Of a stretch of 64,000 nt of DNA, positions 61,381 through 64,000 are shown one piece after another; position 1 is the first letter of the stretch, and each line of letters opens with the position of its first letter. The DNA is taken from assembly GCF_000828055.2 (NCBI RefSeq), contig NZ_CP010523.2, positions 1,984,001 through 2,048,000 on the forward strand, in the 5' to 3' direction. The notes beneath the pieces were generated by a model. The model did not search any database. It was given only the letters and a program-made list of their open reading frames with translations, and had not been told where the DNA came from. This DNA is from Klebsiella variicola. Its GTDB lineage: Bacteria > Pseudomonadota > Gammaproteobacteria > Enterobacterales > Enterobacteriaceae. The position numbers and the translations under genes are program-made.

Positions 61381-62625
61381 TTAACGCAGACGGGCCGCGC
61401 TGGTGTCGACCGCCTTGAGGGCGACGTCGGGCGTGGCTTTACCCTGCAGTACCGACTGAAGCTGCTGTTGCAGGGTGTTTGACAGGCGCGAGTAATCTGC
61501 CGTTTCGGGACGAGAGAGCATCACGTTCAACGACTTGTCGGCGGCGGCGATCAGGCTCTCCTGGCCTTTGGCAACGGCAGGATCCTGGTACGAGGCTTTC
61601 CACACCGGCAAGCTCAGTTTGGCATACTTGTCCTGTACCGGCTGGGAGGTCAGATAGTGAATATACTGCCAGGCCTCTTCCGGATGCTGACTGGCTTTGG
61701 CGATGCCCAGGCCCATTGAACCGTTGACGGCGCCGGGTTTATCCGGGGTATCGCCTGGGGCGGGGACAATGCCAACATCACCTGCGACTTTACTCTGTTT
61801 CGGATCGTTGGCCATGTTGTACATATAGGTCCAGTTGAGCGCAAAGGCGGCGTCGCCATTGGAGAAAGCCTTACGCACATCCTCCTCAAGATATTCACGT
61901 GATGCCGGGTTGCTCAGCCCCTGATCGAGCGAGGTTTTCATCAGCGTGACCGCTTTCAGCGAGGCGGGCGTCGAAAAATCGAGCTTGCCGTTCTGGTAGA
62001 AGCTCCCGCCGAAGCCGGAGACGAGGGTGGTGTAATCGCAGACCAGCGCTTCCGCTTGCGACCAGCTCCAGACCAGAGGATATTTAACAATCCCTTTGTC
62101 CTTAAGCACTTTGGCGTCGTCCATTACCTGCTGCCAGCTGGCAGGCGGCGTTTTGATCCCCGCTTTGTCCAGCATGGCTTTGTTGTAGTACAGATATTTG
62201 GTGTCGAGGATCCACGGCATGCCGAGGGTTTTGCCTTGATACACCACGGTATTCATCGCCCCGGGGAAAATCTTTTCGCGCTCGTCGGCGGCAATCCGTG
62301 AGGAGACATCCTGCAGCAGATCGTAGCGGCTAAACTCCGCCGGCCAGATCGCGTCGAACAGCACCACGTCGTAGCCGTTACCCCCTGCGCCGCGGGCGGC
62401 GACGATCTTGTCGTGCAGCGCTTCATAGGGGACGAATTCGAGATTGACCTTCACGTCAGGGTGTTGCTTTTCGAAGTCACTGGTCATCGCGCGAATGTCG
62501 TTTTCGCTATAGGCCGCCTGGGTCATGAACAGGGCATTAATCTGGGTCGCTGCGCTGACGCTCCCGCTGATAACGAGCATCGCCAGCAGACAGGCGTTGA
62601 CCCGTAGTGCGCTGTGGTATTTCAT
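61381..62625 (-). CDS. Carbohydrate ABC transporter substrate-binding protein
   Basis: 414 residues, periplasmic. Signal peptide 1-25 (AMLVISGSVSAATQ). Family 1 extracellular binding protein fold with AAYSENDIRAMTSDFEKQHPDVKVNLEFVPYEALHDKIV, YDVVLFDAIWPAEF and MPWILDTKYLYYNK, resembling sugar binders of the CUT1 class. It is first in the operon and likely the most abundant product. The sugar is unknown. Confidence 0.92.
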   Translation of the reverse strand: MKYHSALRVNACLLAMLVISGSVSAATQINALFMTQAAYSENDIRAMTSDFEKQHPDVKVNLEFVPYEALHDKIVAARGAGGNGYDVVLFDAIWPAEFSRYDLLQDVSSRIAADEREKIFPGAMNTVVYQGKTLGMPWILDTKYLYYNKAMLDKAGIKTPPASWQQVMDDAKVLKDKGIVKYPLVWSWSQAEALVCDYTTLVSGFGGSFYQNGKLDFSTPASLKAVTLMKTSLDQGLSNPASREYLEEDVRKAFSNGDAAFALNWTYMYNMANDPKQSKVAGDVGIVPAPGDTPDKPGAVNGSMGLGIAKASQHPEEAWQYIHYLTSQPVQDKYAKLSLPVWKASYQDPAVAKGQESLIAAADKSLNVMLSRPETADYSRLSNTLQQQLQSVLQGKATPDVALKAVDTSAARLR

Positions 62626-62666
62626 CTTTGCTCTCCGCTGTGCTGTACTGAAAGGGGTTATGATTT

Positions 62667-62691
62667 ATTAAATCAATTTGATTGATTTAAT
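62667..62691. promoter_or_regulatory. 25-bp perfect palindrome, likely operator of the ROK regulator
   Basis: 11-bp arms ATTAAATCAAT / ATTGATTTAAT around TTG, in the 214 bp between the divergent ABC operon and the ROK gene. It begins 42 bp upstream of the binding-protein start codon, where it could overlap the promoter. Confidence 0.75.
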
Positions 62692-62764
62692 CAGGGCGAC
62701 AATATCGGCGACATCTCCCGAGGGGCCCCAGCACTAAGCGTAGCAAAGGGTATGCCATCGCGAA

Positions 62765-62782
62765 GACCCGCCTGCGCGGGTC
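62765..62782. other. GC-rich hairpin in the ABC-ROK intergenic region
   Basis: GACCCGC-CTGC-GCGGGTC, a 7-bp stem followed on the plus strand by GTTGTC. It lies 57 bp before the ROK gene and may structure its leader or act as a weak terminator. Confidence 0.5.
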
Positions 62783-62839
62783 GTTGTCAGATCTGTGATG
62801 CCGGCTAAAATTTCACCAGTCCAGCCTGGAAGGGAAACG

Positions 62840-64000
62840 ATGAAAACATCAGGTACAAACCTTGAACATGCCCGGGTGCATAACCGCCGGGTGATCATTG
62901 AGGCGGTGCGTTTACATGGCGAGCTGACCCGCGCCGAGCTGGCGCGGCTGACCGCGCTGACCCCGCAGACCGTGTCGAATATTGTGGCGGAGCTGGAGCA
63001 GATGGATCTCCTGACCAGCCACCAACCGCGGCGCGCCAGCGGCCGTGGACAGCCAGCGGTGCCGGTGAGCCTCAATCCCGCCAGCGCCTGGTCAATTGGC
63101 ATCCATCTTGATCATCAGACGCTGATTGTGGTGCTGGTGGATCTGGCCGGCGAGGTCCATTTTCGCCGACTCATTCTGGTGCAAAAGCCCCAGCCTGGTG
63201 CGACCTTTGCCCGCCTCGCTGAGGTGCTGAATGAGATCCGTGCGCTGCCGACGCTGGACTGGTCGCGGGTGCTGGGGATGGGGGTCGTGATGCCGGGGCC
63301 CTTTGGCGTGGAAGGGATCTCGTCGACGGGACCCACGACGCTCAACGGCTGGGAAGGGGTCGATGTAGCGGCGGAGCTCGGGCGACTCAGCGGCCTGCCA
63401 GTGACTCTCGAAAACGACGCCACGGTGGCCGCCATTGGCGAACGCTTTCACGGCGTGGCGCGGCAGCTCAACTCTTTTGTCTATCTCTATATTGGCACCG
63501 GTCTGGGCGCCGGTATTTTTACCGATGGTCATGTGTATACCGGCCATGCCCATAACGCCGGTGAGGTCGGGCATATTGTGGTCGCGCCGAACGGTCGCCC
63601 TTGCTATTGCGGGAATGAGGGATGCCTTGAGCGCTATGTTTCGCTGCAGGCGGCCTATGAGTTTTGCGGCCTCGACCCCTATCGCGCGCTGCCGGAAGAT
63701 CTGCTGTCGGTGGACGCTGCGCTTTTCGACCAGTGGATCACCAGCATCCTGGCGCCGTTGCGTCAGGCGATCAATTTGCTGGAGTGCGTCTTCGATGCCG
63801 AGACGGTGGTGGTGGGCGGTATGATGCCCGCCCCCTTGCTGGAGAAAGTGCTGGCGCGGCTGCCGCCGCTGTATCAGTCTGTGCGCGGGCGTTACCTGCC
63901 GGCGCAGCGTGTCAAAATGGGGATGACCGGCACCGATACTGCCGCGCTGGGCGCCGCTGCGCTGCCAATCTTTGATGAATTTAATCCGCAGTTTCAGGTG
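62840..64000 (+). CDS. ROK-family transcriptional regulator (C-terminus beyond window)
   Basis: 387 codons are visible without a stop, near the usual ROK regulator length of about 400. N-terminal winged helix (HNRRVIIEAVRLHGELTRAELARLTALTPQTVSNIVAELEQ, about 14-54), then the ROK sugar kinase-like domain: GMGVVMPGPFGVEG, ENDATVAAIGERF, YIGTGLGAGIF and the zinc motif GEVGHIVVAPNGRPCYCGNEGCLE. It is the likely repressor of the divergent sugar ABC operon. AAGGGAAACG SD. Confidence 0.92.
   Translation, partial: MKTSGTNLEHARVHNRRVIIEAVRLHGELTRAELARLTALTPQTVSNIVAELEQMDLLTSHQPRRASGRGQPAVPVSLNPASAWSIGIHLDHQTLIVVLVDLAGEVHFRRLILVQKPQPGATFARLAEVLNEIRALPTLDWSRVLGMGVVMPGPFGVEGISSTGPTTLNGWEGVDVAAELGRLSGLPVTLENDATVAAIGERFHGVARQLNSFVYLYIGTGLGAGIFTDGHVYTGHAHNAGEVGHIVVAPNGRPCYCGNEGCLERYVSLQAAYEFCGLDPYRALPEDLLSVDAALFDQWITSILAPLRQAINLLECVFDAETVVVGGMMPAPLLEKVLARLPPLYQSVRGRYLPAQRVKMGMTGTDTAALGAAALPIFDEFNPQFQV

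Overview
The window is a stretch of enterobacterial chromosome that fits the Klebsiella pneumoniae complex best. The evidence is the gene order, the high-GC coding style, a 47-residue MgrB that matches the Klebsiella form as I remember it, and the absence of the flagellar-brake gene ycgR where E. coli has it. Species is inferred from remembered protein sequences and synteny, not from a database search.

Layout. 1-6.2 kb: 3' end of prc, then htpX, yebQ, kdgR, yobH, mgrB, yebO, a shortened yobF and cspC. 6.3-9.8 kb: a second FtsI-like transpeptidase (PBP3SAL type), rlmA, and mntP with its yybP-ykoY manganese riboswitch. 9.9-13.2 kb: yobD and the mannose PTS operon manXYZ. 13.5-26.5 kb: yoaE (with an overlapping upstream ORF), pdeD, sdaA, nudL, pabB, yoaH, a RidA-family gene, yoaA, tsaB, yeaY and fadD. 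26.5-39.2 kb: rnd, minCDE, ycgL, ycgM, ycgN, a DUF1971 gene with an NsrR-type operator on its promoter, dsbB, nhaB, fadR, ycgB and dadAX.

39.18-42.76 kb is the accessory part. An AT-rich segment of about 3.6 kb sits between dadX and cvrA, flanked by perfect 15-bp direct repeats, one of which covers the 3' end of cvrA. It holds the truncated tail of a phage baseplate gene broken by two amber codons, an intact stand-alone SIR2-domain gene (candidate NADase anti-phage effector), small phage/satellite-like ORFs, and an iteron-like array bounded by 26-bp inverted repeats. It looks like a collapsed prophage or satellite that kept its defence cargo.

42.7-52.4 kb: cvrA, ldcA, emtA, a tandem pair of TIGR04222-like membrane proteins, a FoxA/FhuA-type TonB receptor with a Fur-like box, and treA. 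52.5-57.5 kb: a Tat-exported alpha/beta hydrolase, then the tightly packed Anbu operon (ATP-grasp, alpha-E, transglutaminase, proteasome-like Anbu). 57.6-64 kb: a carbohydrate ABC transporter with a PfkB kinase, divergent from a ROK-family regulator that runs off the window; a 25-bp palindrome between them is the likely operator.

Common themes are envelope maintenance (prc, htpX, PBP3-like, ldcA, emtA, dsbB, minCDE), carbon and fatty-acid uptake and control (kdgR, manXYZ, fadD/fadR, treA, sugar ABC), and metal or stress responses (mgrB, mntP, DUF1971/NsrR, foxA).
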